From positions 62,001 to 126,000 of the forward strand of contig JAKOVR010000219.1 in assembly GCA_029782025.1 (NCBI GenBank): a DNA stretch of 64,000 nt, given 5' to 3'. Each line of letters begins with the position of its first letter. The first letter of the stretch is position 1. The stretch comes from Actinomycetes bacterium (GTDB lineage: Bacteria > Actinomycetota > Acidimicrobiia > Acidimicrobiales > Acidimicrobilacustridaceae). Below are positions 15,107 through 23,589 of the stretch, piece after piece. The notes beneath the pieces are model-generated. The model made no database searches. It was not told where the DNA came from and saw only the letters and a program-made list of their open reading frames with translations. A program made the position numbers and the translations under genes.

Positions 15107-15712
15107 GTGTCCACCCCGACCCCCCGCCGCCGTCCCGGGGCGCTGCTGCTGGCCCACGGCGCCGGCGCCGATCGCACCCACCGCACCCTCGTGGCCCTCG
15201 ACGACGCCGTCACCGCCGCCCGCCGCATCCCGGTCCACCGCTTCGACTTCCCCTACCGTGCCGCCGGCAAGCGTGCACCCGACCGCGCGCCCGTCGCCCT
15301 CGACGCCGTCCGGCGGGAGGCGGCCACCCTGGTCGCCCGGGCCGGCTGCCAGGCCGGCCGACTCGTGCTCGGCGGCCGGTCCTACGGGGGTCGCATGTGC
15401 TCGTTGGCGGTGGCCGAGGGGCTCCCCGCCGCCGGGCTGGTGCTGCTCAGCTACCCGCTGCACCCCCCGGGGCAGCCGGCCAAGCTGCGCACCGAGCACT
15501 TCCCCGCCCTCGACCTGCCCGTCCTGTTCGTGACGGGCGACAAGGACGCCTTCGGGTCCCCGGCCGAGCTGCGCACGGCCGCCCGGGCCATCCCCGGTCC
15601 CGTCACCCACGTCTGGGTGAAGGGCGGGCACGATCCCCGCAACCAGGACCCGGCCATCGTCGAGGCGGTGCTGGCCTGGCTCGACGACCTGCCGGTGCGG
15701 CGCCGGCGGTGA
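15107..15712 (+). CDS. Alpha/beta-hydrolase (TEX30/KANL3-like)
   Basis: This 201-residue small alpha/beta hydrolase has LLLAHGAGAD near the N-terminus, nucleophile elbow GGRSYGGRM, acid residue in VTGDKDAFG and His in KGGHDPRNQD near the end. The proportions fit the TEX30/KANL3-type group within dienelactone-hydrolase-like enzymes. The substrate is unknown. GTG 15107 is the first plausible start after the membrane-protein gene. Confidence 0.85.
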   Translation: MSTPTPRRRPGALLLAHGAGADRTHRTLVALDDAVTAARRIPVHRFDFPYRAAGKRAPDRAPVALDAVRREAATLVARAGCQAGRLVLGGRSYGGRMCSLAVAEGLPAAGLVLLSYPLHPPGQPAKLRTEHFPALDLPVLFVTGDKDAFGSPAELRTAARAIPGPVTHVWVKGGHDPRNQDPAIVEAVLAWLDDLPVRRRR

Positions 15713-15715
15713 GGG

Positions 15716-16567
15716 TCAGCCCTTGATCACGACCGGCGTCCCCAGGGGCAGCGGGAGGGTCGCCAGCTTGGTGATGTTGTCGTTGGTCAGACGGATGCAG
15801 CCGTTGCTCACCGGCTTGCCGATGCTGGCCGGGTCGTTGGTGCCGTGCAGGCCGAGCTGGCCGCCCTTGAACTCGGCCCGTACGGCCGGGTCGCTCGAGT
15901 AGGCCGACAGCCCGTAGGCGTAGGGCCCGTAGCGGGCGCTGGTGGCGTCCGTCGGCACCTTCAGGAGGACGTTGAGGAAGTGCAGGCCCGGCAGGGTGGG
16001 ACGGGATCCCTGGCCGACGGCGATCGGCGCCTCGAGGAACACCTTGCCGTTGTCGTAGGCCTTGAGGGTGAAGGCCTTCACGTCGATCTCGAGGTGGTAG
16101 CGGACGGATTGGAGATCGACGTCGGAGGCCTTCACCCAGCCCATGCTCCCGGTCGGCGGTTCGCCGGTGTAGACGTGGAGCCAGTCGCCCTTGTCCTCGG
16201 CCACGAGGAAGGAGCGGGGGATCTGGGCCGAGGTGTTGTTGCCGCCCTGGTAGGTCCAGGGGTTGGGCAGGGTGCCCGCCGGGGTGGGGGCGCCTTCGGC
16301 GGCGAAGACGGCGACGTCCTTCACCGTCGACTTCACGTTGGCGATCTCTCCGGCGGTGCCGGCGAGCGGGTTCGGCGGCAGGGTCGGCCGGGGGCTGGCC
16401 CCGACCGGCGGGGCGGTGGCCACCGCCGAGCCGGGCGCGATGGGGGCGGCGGCGGGCGCGGGATCGGACGAGGAGCAGCCGGCCGCCAGGCCGACGAGGG
16501 CGACGAGGAGCAGGACCAGCAGGGGGAGTGCAGGCCGCCGGGCGGCCCGTCGGGTAGGGCGCGGCAC
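15716..16567 (-). CDS. Lipoprotein L,D-transpeptidase (YkuD domain)
   Basis: This 283-residue secreted lipoprotein carries out 3-3 cross-linking of peptidoglycan or a related transpeptidation. The signal peptide ends in the lipobox LAAGC (about residue 27). A Pro/Ala-rich linker and an SH3-like segment (VAVFAAEG...LVAEDKGDWLHVYTG...GWVKASDVDL) precede the YkuD catalytic core with HGTND and SNGCIRL (catalytic Cys). GTG 16567 is chosen because it starts the Arg-rich N-region of the signal. It follows the MFS gene by 11 bp on the same strand. Confidence 0.92.
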   Translation of the reverse strand: MPRPTRRAARRPALPLLVLLLVALVGLAAGCSSSDPAPAAAPIAPGSAVATAPPVGASPRPTLPPNPLAGTAGEIANVKSTVKDVAVFAAEGAPTPAGTLPNPWTYQGGNNTSAQIPRSFLVAEDKGDWLHVYTGEPPTGSMGWVKASDVDLQSVRYHLEIDVKAFTLKAYDNGKVFLEAPIAVGQGSRPTLPGLHFLNVLLKVPTDATSARYGPYAYGLSAYSSDPAVRAEFKGGQLGLHGTNDPASIGKPVSNGCIRLTNDNITKLATLPLPLGTPVVIKG

Positions 16568-16578
16568 GGCCGGTGACG

Positions 16579-18300
16579 TTAGCCGCCGGCCTCCGGCGGG
16601 CCGTGATCGCCCTCGAGATCGACGCCTCCGTGCCCCGGGTGATCGGGATGGTGCTCGTCGTACTCCTCGTCGAGCTCGCGCAGGCCCTCGACCGACGCGG
16701 GCGGCGCCAGGTCCTCCGGGTTCAGCTCCTCGAGCTCCTTGTGGGCTGTCTCCGGGTAGAAGGCGAGGACGATGACGACCAGCAGGAGTGGCCCCAGCCC
16801 GAGGATGGCGATCGGCGGCCCGAAGGCGGGCTGGTCGGCCGTGCCGAACCACCCGGGGCCGGCCAGGATGCCGGCGGTCTTCAACCCGATCACGCTCCCC
16901 GTGACGGCGAGCAGGTTCAACGCGCCGCCGAAGCGGCCGCGGGCCCCGGTGGGGAACAGCTCGGGGCCATACACCCCGAGGGCGGGGACGGCGATGGCAC
17001 CGATGAACGTGCCGAAGAACGAGTACACGTAGATCCCGATCCCGCTCGAGAGGTACATCAGCACGGTGAACCCCGCGCCGGCGGCGAGGCCGATGGCCCC
17101 GATGATCCGTCGCCCGAACCGGTCGGCCAGATACCCGCCCACGATGATCGACAGGCCGCCGGGGAAGTTCGTGAGGACCTGCATCAGGGTGATCTGGCCC
17201 CCCGAGTAGGCCCGCTCGGACTTGAGGTAGTCGTTCATGAAGTTCGACGCCGGCGCGATGAACAGGTTGAGCAGCAGCGCCCCCACGCCGAGCACGACGA
17301 ACCGCCGCAGGTGCGAGCGGCGCTCCTCGCCGGCACCGGCGACGGCGGCGGGCACGACCGGCGCCGGGGTGCCGGTGCGGGCCAGGGTCACCTCCTCGTG
17401 GAGCTCGTAGCGTCGGGTCTCGGGGAGGTGGCGGGCCAGGCGCAACGCCGGGATGATGAACAGCAACGGGATGGCGAAGAAGACGCGCCACGCGCCGGGG
17501 GAGCGGTCGGCGAAGCCGAGGAACATCACCACGCCGCCCGACCCGACCGCGGCCGACATCGTGAGCATCGACACGGCGAAGGCCCGGGCCCCCGAGGGCA
17601 TCTCCTCCGCCGCCATGATCACGGTGAGGAGGGCGACGGTGGCCGAGAAGGCCCGCGACGCGGACTGGGTGACGCCGAGCAGGAACAGGTTCGGGGCGAT
17701 CGACCCGAGGGCGGCGATGCAGCACGCCGCCACGAGGGAGCCGACCAGCACCCGGCGGCGGCCCAGCCGGTCGGCGAAGGTCATCACCCCGAAGGCCAGC
17801 ACGGCGCCGACCCTGACGGCGATGAGCACGTCGGAGACCTCGCTCGTTGTGGCGCCGAAGTCGGGGCGGAAGTAGCTGTTGAGCTGGCTGAGCAGGGTGC
17901 CGAGGTAGGCGGCGAAGGCCCCGAGGGCGCAGAGCAGCGACAGCGAGCGGGACGCCCGGGCGTCGGGGATGTCGGGCGGCATCCACCACAGCCGCTCGCC
18001 TGGCCGGGGCGGATGCTTCACCGCTCGCGCCACCAACCCCTCGAACGCGAAGCCCCACACCGGGATGGCGAGGTCGTACTCGGTGACGGTGGTGACGGCG
18101 AAGCGCCCGGGTTTGTCGTCCGACGGTTCCACCTTCACGCGGCGCACGTAGCGGTCGAAGGGACCGCGCTCCAGCTCGAACCGGTGGTGGTCACCCTCGG
18201 GCACCGTGCCGGGGGTCTCGACCGCCGGAGCCGTGCGCGGCAGCAACAGCTCGTCGAGCTCCTCCTGCGTGACGGTCTGCTTGGTGACGATCCTCGTCAT
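16579..18300 (-). CDS. MFS transporter with N-terminal cytoplasmic extension
   Basis: This 573-residue major facilitator has about 12 transmembrane segments. The sugar/metabolite-porter loops are visible: FADRLGRRRVLVGS between TM2 and TM3, and GGYLADRFGRRIIGA in the second half, plus PELFPTGARGRFGG and PETAHKELEEL near the end. About 110 residues precede the first membrane segment, an unusually long cytoplasmic extension with no known domain. ATG 18300 has GGGAGC upstream and lies back to back with murA. The substrate cannot be inferred. Confidence 0.9.
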   Translation of the reverse strand: MTRIVTKQTVTQEELDELLLPRTAPAVETPGTVPEGDHHRFELERGPFDRYVRRVKVEPSDDKPGRFAVTTVTEYDLAIPVWGFAFEGLVARAVKHPPRPGERLWWMPPDIPDARASRSLSLLCALGAFAAYLGTLLSQLNSYFRPDFGATTSEVSDVLIAVRVGAVLAFGVMTFADRLGRRRVLVGSLVAACCIAALGSIAPNLFLLGVTQSASRAFSATVALLTVIMAAEEMPSGARAFAVSMLTMSAAVGSGGVVMFLGFADRSPGAWRVFFAIPLLFIIPALRLARHLPETRRYELHEEVTLARTGTPAPVVPAAVAGAGEERRSHLRRFVVLGVGALLLNLFIAPASNFMNDYLKSERAYSGGQITLMQVLTNFPGGLSIIVGGYLADRFGRRIIGAIGLAAGAGFTVLMYLSSGIGIYVYSFFGTFIGAIAVPALGVYGPELFPTGARGRFGGALNLLAVTGSVIGLKTAGILAGPGWFGTADQPAFGPPIAILGLGPLLLVVIVLAFYPETAHKELEELNPEDLAPPASVEGLRELDEEYDEHHPDHPGHGGVDLEGDHGPPEAGG

Positions 18301-18325
18301 GGCGGGCTCCCCGGGGTCGGGGGAG

Positions 18326-18331
18326 CATACT
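18326..18331 (+). promoter_or_regulatory. -10-like CATACT before murA
   Basis: CATACT ends 6 bases before the murA GTG with no ribosome-binding site between, consistent with a leaderless transcript. Confidence 0.45.
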
Positions 18332-18337
18332 GGTGCG

Positions 18338-19588
18338 GTGTCGTCCGTGATCGTTCGTGGCGGCGGGCCCCTGGAGGGCACCGTGCGGGTGGCCGGGGCC
18401 AAGAACTCGGTGCTCAAGCTGTTGGCGGCCACGGTGCTGGCCGAGGGCGAGTACGTGCTGCACAACGTGCCCGACATCGCCGACGTGCACTGCATGGCCG
18501 ATCTGCTGCGGGCCATGGGCATGACCGTCACCGGGCCCGTGGGCGGCACGATGACCGTGGCCAGCCCCGCCGACCTCGTGCCCGAGGCGCCCTACGAGCT
18601 GGTCGAGCGGATGCGGGCGTCCATCGTCGTCCTCGGTCCGCTGCTCGCCCGGTTCGGTCAGGCCCGGGTCGCCATGCCCGGCGGCGACGACTTCGGGTCC
18701 CGCCCGATCGACATGCACATCAAGGCCCTGGAGTCGCTCGGGGCCTCGTTCCGCACCGAGCACGGCTACGTCGTCGGCCGGTCCGACCGCCTCCTCGGCA
18801 CGCGGCTCCTCCTCGAGTTCCCGTCGGTCGGGGCCACCGAGAACGCGCTGATGGCCGCCGTGCTGGCCAAGGGCACCACGGTGATCGACAACGCGGCCCG
18901 GGAGCCCGAGATCGCCGACCTCGCCGCCTTCCTCAACCGCATGGGCGCCCAGGTGCTCGGCGCCGGCACCTCCACCATCGAGGTCGAGGGCGTCGAGACC
19001 CTCTCGTCGGTGGAGCACACAGTCATCCCCGACCGCATCGAGGCCGCCACCTTCCTCGCCGCCGTCGGTGTGGCCGGCGGGGAGATCACCCTCGAAGGGG
19101 CCCGGCCCGACCACATGGACATGCTCATCGCCAAGCTGGGCGACATGGGGTTGCGCATCTCGCCCACCACCGACGGCCTGTGGGCCTCCCGGTCACGGCG
19201 GCTCCGCTCCGTCGACGTCGCCACCCTCCCGTACCCGGGGCTCGCCACCGACTACAAGCCGCTCCTCGTGGCCCTGCTGAGCGTGGCCGACGGCGTCGGC
19301 ATCGTCACGGAGAACCTCTTCTCCGGCCGGTTCCGCTACGTCGACGAGCTCAAGCGCATGGGCGCCGACATCCGGACCGAGGCCCACCACGCCATCGTGC
19401 GGGGCCGGGAGCGCCTAAGCGGTGCCCCGGTCAAGGCCCCCGACATCCGGGCCGGGGCCGCCCTGGTGGTTGCCGCCCTCGCCGCCGACGGCGAGACCGT
19501 CGTGGGTGGGGCCGAACACATCGACCGGGGCTACGAGGACTTCGTGCCGAAGCTGGCCGCCCTCGGCGCCGACGTCCACCGCCCCTGA
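18338..19588 (+). CDS. murA: UDP-N-acetylglucosamine 1-carboxyvinyltransferase MurA
   Basis: This 416-residue enzyme catalyses the first committed step of peptidoglycan synthesis in the cytoplasm: transfer of enolpyruvate from PEP to UDP-GlcNAc. K22/N23 (AGAKNSVLK) and the inside-out barrel repeats are present. The active-site loop reads MPGGDDFGSRPIDMH, so the position of the usual catalytic Cys is Asp117, as in mycobacterial MurA. That substitution is known to give intrinsic fosfomycin insensitivity. The start is GTG 18338. It is not part of a mur cluster. Confidence 0.95.
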   Translation: MSSVIVRGGGPLEGTVRVAGAKNSVLKLLAATVLAEGEYVLHNVPDIADVHCMADLLRAMGMTVTGPVGGTMTVASPADLVPEAPYELVERMRASIVVLGPLLARFGQARVAMPGGDDFGSRPIDMHIKALESLGASFRTEHGYVVGRSDRLLGTRLLLEFPSVGATENALMAAVLAKGTTVIDNAAREPEIADLAAFLNRMGAQVLGAGTSTIEVEGVETLSSVEHTVIPDRIEAATFLAAVGVAGGEITLEGARPDHMDMLIAKLGDMGLRISPTTDGLWASRSRRLRSVDVATLPYPGLATDYKPLLVALLSVADGVGIVTENLFSGRFRYVDELKRMGADIRTEAHHAIVRGRERLSGAPVKAPDIRAGAALVVAALAADGETVVGGAEHIDRGYEDFVPKLAALGADVHRP

Positions 19589-19732
19589 CTCCGACGCCCC
19601 GGCCGTGCGGTGGCGCTCGAGCTGGAGCCGCTTGGCCCGACGGTTGGCGGCCCAGAGGATGCCGGCGAGCACGGCGATGGGGACCAGCACCAGGAGCAGG
19701 TCCTGGGGCGCCGAGCTGTGGTGGGCCAACAC
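19415..19732 (-). CDS. Possible small membrane protein
   Basis: This 105-residue frame begins MLAHHSSAPQDLLLVLVPIAVLAGILWAANRRAKRLQLERH: a convincing single membrane helix (about 11-29) followed by a basic patch, as in small inner-membrane proteins. GTG 19732 is preceded 6 bases upstream by CAAGCT, similar to the spacing before other starts here. Roughly the last 48 residues are antisense to the murA 3' end and look like shadow sequence, so either the true end is uncertain or the frame is spurious. Confidence 0.4.
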   Translation of the reverse strand: MLAHHSSAPQDLLLVLVPIAVLAGILWAANRRAKRLQLERHRTAGASESGAVDVGAEGGQLRHEVLVAPVDVFGPTHDGLAVGGEGGNHQGGPGPDVGGLDRGTA

Positions 19733-19887
19733 GGCCCCAGCTTGGCCGGGGCCGTGGCGCGATGCCAGGCGGCCCCGGTTCGCTTGTCCCGGCCGTCCCG
19801 GGCTGCGAAAATCTCCTACGGCGATGTTGGAAATCCGTCCCGACGGGCGAGACTGGTGCAGCGCCGAGTGCGAATCCGGGAGCGAGC

Positions 19888-20232
19888 ATGCGCGACAAGG
19901 TCGAACAGGTCATCCAGGTCATCCGGCCGGCGATCCAAGCCGACCAGGGCGACATCTTCCTGGTCGACGTCGATGAGGGCACAGGCGTCGTCACGGTCGA
20001 GCTCACGGGGGCCTGCGTGTCGTGCCCGGCGTCGACCGTCACCCTGAAAGCCGGGGTCGAGCGCATCCTGAAGGACCGCGTCCCCGGGGTCACCGCCGTG
20101 GTCGACGCCACCGACAACGAGCTGCCCGGGGCCGGGGCCGACCCGGCCAAGGTCTCGCCGTTCGCCGGCGACGAGCCGGCCCCGCCGGCTGCTCCCGGCC
20201 CGGCGATCCCCGAGACGGCCGTGTCGCTCTGA
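19888..20232 (+). CDS. NifU C-terminal-domain (Nfu-type) iron-sulfur protein
   Basis: This 114-residue protein's first 75 residues are the Nfu domain: VIQVIRPAIQADQGDIFLVDVDEGTGVVTVELTGACVSCPAS...LKAGVERILKDRVPGV, with the CxxC pair (CVSC) that holds a transient Fe-S cluster for delivery to target enzymes. The rest is a Pro/Ala-rich tail. ATG 19888 is preceded by GGGAGCGAG. It lies 28 bp before a MeaB-type GTPase, perhaps co-transcribed. Confidence 0.92.
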   Translation: MRDKVEQVIQVIRPAIQADQGDIFLVDVDEGTGVVTVELTGACVSCPASTVTLKAGVERILKDRVPGVTAVVDATDNELPGAGADPAKVSPFAGDEPAPPAAPGPAIPETAVSL

Positions 20233-20260
20233 CCCTCCGCTCCCTGCCAAGCTCTCCCCG

Positions 20261-21223
20261 GTGCCACGCCTCGCGACCGATGACCCCGACGCGCTCTTCG
20301 GCCTCGCCCACGACGGCGAGCGCCCCGCGCTGGCCCGCCTGCTGAGCCTGGTCGAGCGGGGCGGCGCGCCGGCCCGGGCGGTCAGCCGCCTGTCCTACCC
20401 CCGGTCGGGGGCGGCGGCCACGATCGGCATCACCGGTGCGCCGGGCGCCGGCAAGTCGACCCTCACCAGCGCCCTCCTCGGCGCCCTGCGGTCGGAAGGC
20501 GCCCGGGTGGCCGTGCTGGCCATCGACCCGTCGTCGCCCTTCACCGGGGGAGCGATCCTCGGCGACCGGGTGCGCATGGGCGAGCACGCCCTCGACGACG
20601 GGGTGTTCATCCGTTCGATGGCCACCCGTGGTCACCTCGGGGGTCTGGCCCTGGCCACCCCGGAGGCGGTGCGGCTGCTCGACGCCGTCGGCTTCCCGTG
20701 GATCGTCATCGAGACCGTCGGGGTGGGCCAGGTCGAGGTGGAGGTCGCCGGCGCGGCGGACACCCGGGTCGTGGTCCTGAACCCGGGCTGGGGCGACGCG
20801 GTGCAGGCCAACAAAGCCGGGCTCATGGAGATCGCCGACGTGTTCGTCATCAACAAGGCCGACCGCCCCGGTGTGGCCGAGACCCGACGCGACATCGAGC
20901 AGATGCTCGAGCTCTCGGGGCCGACGGGGCCCGACGGGTGGCGGCCGCCGATCGTGGCCACCGTGGCCTCCACCTGCGACGGGGTGGCCGAGCTGCTGGC
21001 CTCCGTGCGGTCCCATCGGGCCTGGCTGCGCGGCTCGGGCGAGCTCGATCGCCGGCGGGCCCACCGCCTCGACGAGGAGCTCCAGCGGGTGCTCCTCGCC
21101 CGCCTGCTCGAGCGGGTGCGCGAGGTGGAGGCGGGCGGGAGCTACGAGGCGCTCCGAGCCGAGGTGGCGGCCCGGCGGCTCGACCCGTGGACGGCGGCCG
21201 AGCGGCTGCTGGCCGAGGGCTGA
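20261..21223 (+). CDS. meaB: MeaB/ArgK-type G3E GTPase
   Basis: This 320-residue P-loop GTPase is of the family that protects and reloads methylmalonyl-CoA mutase (and other B12 mutases). Walker A GAPGAGKST is at 59-67, ETVGVGQVEVE near 151-161, NKAD at 198-201, and a C-terminal dimerisation helix region (LDEELQRVLLARLLERVREVE). No mutase gene is in the window, so its partner must be elsewhere. The start is GTG 20261. Confidence 0.93.
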   Translation: MPRLATDDPDALFGLAHDGERPALARLLSLVERGGAPARAVSRLSYPRSGAAATIGITGAPGAGKSTLTSALLGALRSEGARVAVLAIDPSSPFTGGAILGDRVRMGEHALDDGVFIRSMATRGHLGGLALATPEAVRLLDAVGFPWIVIETVGVGQVEVEVAGAADTRVVVLNPGWGDAVQANKAGLMEIADVFVINKADRPGVAETRRDIEQMLELSGPTGPDGWRPPIVATVASTCDGVAELLASVRSHRAWLRGSGELDRRRAHRLDEELQRVLLARLLERVREVEAGGSYEALRAEVAARRLDPWTAAERLLAEG

Positions 21224-21251
21224 GGCCTGAGGGCTGAGGCCAGAGCCCGGT

Positions 21252-21683
21252 CTACCGGGCGGCCTGGGCCTGCAGCAGGTCGCGGATCTCGGTCAGGAGA
21301 GCGATCTCGTTCGCCTCCGCGGCGTCGGCCTCGGTGTCGGCTTCGGCCTGGGCCGTCGACCGGATGGTCTGGGCCTTGTTGAGGGCCTTCACCACGAGGA
21401 ACATGGCGAAGCTCACGATCAGGAAGTTGATGATCTGAGTGAGCAGGGCACCGAAGCGGATGCCGATCTTGGACTCCTTGCCGGCGGCGTCGGTGATGGT
21501 GCGCAACGGGAGGATGAACGAGTCGTCGAGGTTCGGTGATCCGCCCACCGCGGCGACGAGCTGGCCGAGGATGTCGGTGCTGAAGCTCTTCACGATGGCC
21601 GTGAACGCGGCGCCGACCACGACCGCCACGGCGAGGTCCACCACGTTGCCATGGCTGATGAACTCCTTGAACTCCTTGATCAT
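21252..21683 (-). CDS. mscL: Large-conductance mechanosensitive channel MscL
   Basis: This 143-residue protein forms a pentameric membrane pore that opens under osmotic downshock. N-terminal MIKEFKEFISHGNVVDLAVAVVVGAAFTAIVKS is the diagnostic S1 helix plus TM1; TM2 is FGALLTQIINFLIVSFAMFLVVKALNKA; the C-terminal helix (EIALLTEIRDLLQAQ) would form the cytoplasmic bundle. ATG 21683 has GGAAAGGA upstream. The periplasmic loop is of ordinary length. Confidence 0.97.
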   Translation of the reverse strand: MIKEFKEFISHGNVVDLAVAVVVGAAFTAIVKSFSTDILGQLVAAVGGSPNLDDSFILPLRTITDAAGKESKIGIRFGALLTQIINFLIVSFAMFLVVKALNKAQTIRSTAQAEADTEADAAEANEIALLTEIRDLLQAQAAR

Positions 21684-21753
21684 GGCCGGTCCTTTCCATC
21701 GAGGGACGCGGTCCCGACCGGGGCCGCCATGGGAGTCTGGCGCAGGTGGCGGG

Positions 21754-21759
21754 TAGGGT
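21754..21759 (+). promoter_or_regulatory. -10 element TAGGGT of the enoyl-CoA hydratase gene
   Basis: TAGGGT lies 8 bases before ATG 21768, with no ribosome-binding site; probably leaderless. Confidence 0.5.
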
Positions 21760-21767
21760 GCCGACCC

Positions 21768-22577
21768 ATGACCGACACCGGGACCGGCACCGCCGACGCG
21801 ACCGCTGCACCGCTCGTGCACCTCGACCGCAGGGATGACGGCGTGGCCGTGGTCCGGCTCGACAACCCGAAGGTCAACGCGCTCTCCCAGGAGCTGCTGC
21901 GCCAGCTGCTGGCGGTGTTCGACGAGCTGGCGGCCGACCTGCCGGGCGCGGTGGTGATCCACGGAGGGGAGAAGATCTTCGCCGCCGGGGCCGACATCGC
22001 CCAGTTCGGCGACGCCGACGCCGCCGCCGAGTACGGCGAGATCTTCCGCCTCGCCTTCGACGCCGTCGAGAAGCTGCCGCGGGCGACCTTCGCCGCCATC
22101 ACCGGGTTCGCGCTGGGCGGCGGGTGCGAGCTGGCCCTGGCCTGCGACTTCCGCATCGCGTCGGTGTCGGCCCGCCTCGGCCAGCCGGAGATCCTGCTCG
22201 GGATCATCCCCGGCGGGGGCGGCACCCAGCGCCTGCCCCGGCTGATCGGCCCGGCCCGGGCCAAGGACCTGATCCTCACCGGGCGCCAGGTCAAGGCCGA
22301 CGAGGCCCTGGCCATCGGCCTGGTCGACGAGGTCGTCCCGGCCGAGGAGGTGCTGTCCCGGGCGCTGGAGCGGGCGGCCGGGCTGGCCGCCGGTGCCGTC
22401 GTGGCCCAGGGGCTGGCCAAGCAGGCCGTCGACCGCGGCCTCCAGGGCAGCCTCGACGACGGCGTGCGCCTGGAGCAGGAGTACTTCGTCGACGTGTTCC
22501 GCACCGAGGACGCCCGCATCGGCATCGAGTCGTTCCTCGCCCATGGCCCGGGCAAGGCGACCTTCACCGGCCGCTGA
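21768..22577 (+). CDS. Enoyl-CoA hydratase/isomerase family protein
   Basis: This 269-residue crotonase-fold enzyme is probably an enoyl-CoA hydratase of fatty-acid or branched-chain acid degradation. Oxyanion-hole segments FAAGADIAQF and GFALGGGCELA are present, and both catalytic acids are visible as E121 and E141 (GQPEILLGIIPGGGGTQRL). ATG 21768 is chosen because TAGGGT lies 8 bases upstream. A palindromic element follows 13 bp after the stop. Confidence 0.92.
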   Translation: MTDTGTGTADATAAPLVHLDRRDDGVAVVRLDNPKVNALSQELLRQLLAVFDELAADLPGAVVIHGGEKIFAAGADIAQFGDADAAAEYGEIFRLAFDAVEKLPRATFAAITGFALGGGCELALACDFRIASVSARLGQPEILLGIIPGGGGTQRLPRLIGPARAKDLILTGRQVKADEALAIGLVDEVVPAEEVLSRALERAAGLAAGAVVAQGLAKQAVDRGLQGSLDDGVRLEQEYFVDVFRTEDARIGIESFLAHGPGKATFTGR

Positions 22578-22590
22578 CCAGCGCCGTTCC

Positions 22591-22635
22591 CTTGGGTGCG
22601 TAAGGGTGCGCTATGCGCGCCCTTACGCACCCAAG
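22591..22635. repeat. Dispersed palindromic element, copy A
   Basis: A 45-bp hairpin: outer arms of 16 bp (CTTGGGTGCGTAAGGG and its complement), one T/G mismatch, inner GCGC stem, loop TAT. It sits between the enoyl-CoA hydratase stop and the rhomboid promoter. It is the same element as the copy at 51856-51902 in opposite orientation, differing by one loop base. Confidence 0.85.
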
Positions 22636-22642
22636 CAGGCGT

Positions 22643-22648
22643 TAGGGT
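22643..22648 (+). promoter_or_regulatory. -10 element TAGGGT of the rhomboid gene
   Basis: TAGGGT ends 7 bases before ATG 22656 and begins 8 bases after palindromic copy A. Confidence 0.5.
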
Positions 22649-22655
22649 CCAGGCG

Positions 22656-23576
22656 ATGACGTACCCGGGGATGCCTCCTCCTGTCGGGCCCGACGCCGCG
22701 GGGCCGCCACCGGCGGTGTGCTACCGCCACCCCGACCGGCGGGCCGGCGTGACCTGCCAGCGCTGCGGTCGGCCGATCTGCCCCAGCTGCATGGTGCAGG
22801 CGTCGGTGGGCTTCCACTGCGTGGAGTGCGTCAAGGCCAACCCGGCCAAGAGCTACCGGGCCGCCGACCTCGTCACCAAGCCCGTCGCCACGTTCACCCT
22901 GATCGGCCTGAACGTCGCCCTCTTCCTGGTGACGATGGGCGGGACCGCCAGCCGGTCGCTGTCGGGGCTGTCCAGCACCCGGCTCACCGACCTCCTGCTC
23001 CTGATCGGCCGGCCGTTCGTGAGCGACACGGGCACCTACAAGGGCGTCGCCGGGGGTGAGTGGTGGCGGCTGATCACCGGCGGGTTCCTCCACGCCGGCC
23101 TCATCCACCTGGGCATGAACATGTTCGCCCTCTACATGATCGGCCGCATCCTCGAGCCCGCCCTCGGGCGGGTCCGGTTCGTCGGCCTGTACACCGCGTC
23201 GCTGGGGGCGGGCGCCCTCGGTGTGATGGTGCTGTCGCCCGGGTCGGCCACCGTGGGGGCGTCGGGGGCCATCTTCGGGCTCATGGGCGTCCTGGTCGTG
23301 CTGGCCCGCTCCCGGGGCATCGACCTGTGGCAGAGCGGGATCGCCCAGGTCATCGGGCTCAACCTGCTGATCACCTTCGGGGTGGCGGGCATCAGCATCG
23401 GCGGCCACATCGGCGGCCTGCTCGGTGGGCTCGCCGTGTCGTACGTCATGGCCCAGCTCGAGCGCCACAAGGCCAACGTCGGTCAGGCGGTGGCGCTGTG
23501 CGCCGGGGCCACCGTGCTCTTCCTCGCCCTCGCCGTCGTGTTCGCGGGGATGTGGCAGCGCCCGTTGTTCGGCTGA
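22656..23576 (+). CDS. Rhomboid-family intramembrane serine protease with B-box-like zinc finger
   Basis: This 306-residue membrane protein starts with a cytoplasmic zinc-finger segment with Cys/His at C22, H25, C34, C37, C42, C45, H54, C55 and C58 (CYRHPDRRAGVTCQRCGRPICPSC). The rhomboid fold follows: HLGMNMFALY (H151, N155), catalytic S203 in GASGAIFGLMG and H251 in GGHIGGLLGG, over about seven helices. ATG 22656 is preferred over the upstream GTG-type start at 22596, because that start would translate palindromic copy A. Substrates are unknown. Confidence 0.93.
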   Translation: MTYPGMPPPVGPDAAGPPPAVCYRHPDRRAGVTCQRCGRPICPSCMVQASVGFHCVECVKANPAKSYRAADLVTKPVATFTLIGLNVALFLVTMGGTASRSLSGLSSTRLTDLLLLIGRPFVSDTGTYKGVAGGEWWRLITGGFLHAGLIHLGMNMFALYMIGRILEPALGRVRFVGLYTASLGAGALGVMVLSPGSATVGASGAIFGLMGVLVVLARSRGIDLWQSGIAQVIGLNLLITFGVAGISIGGHIGGLLGGLAVSYVMAQLERHKANVGQAVALCAGATVLFLALAVVFAGMWQRPLFG

Positions 23577-23589
23577 CCGCGCTGGCGCG

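Noticed and set aside
22596..22655. Upstream start for the rhomboid gene
   Set aside because: The added residues are a translation of palindromic copy A, and a -10 hexamer lies between this start and ATG 22656.
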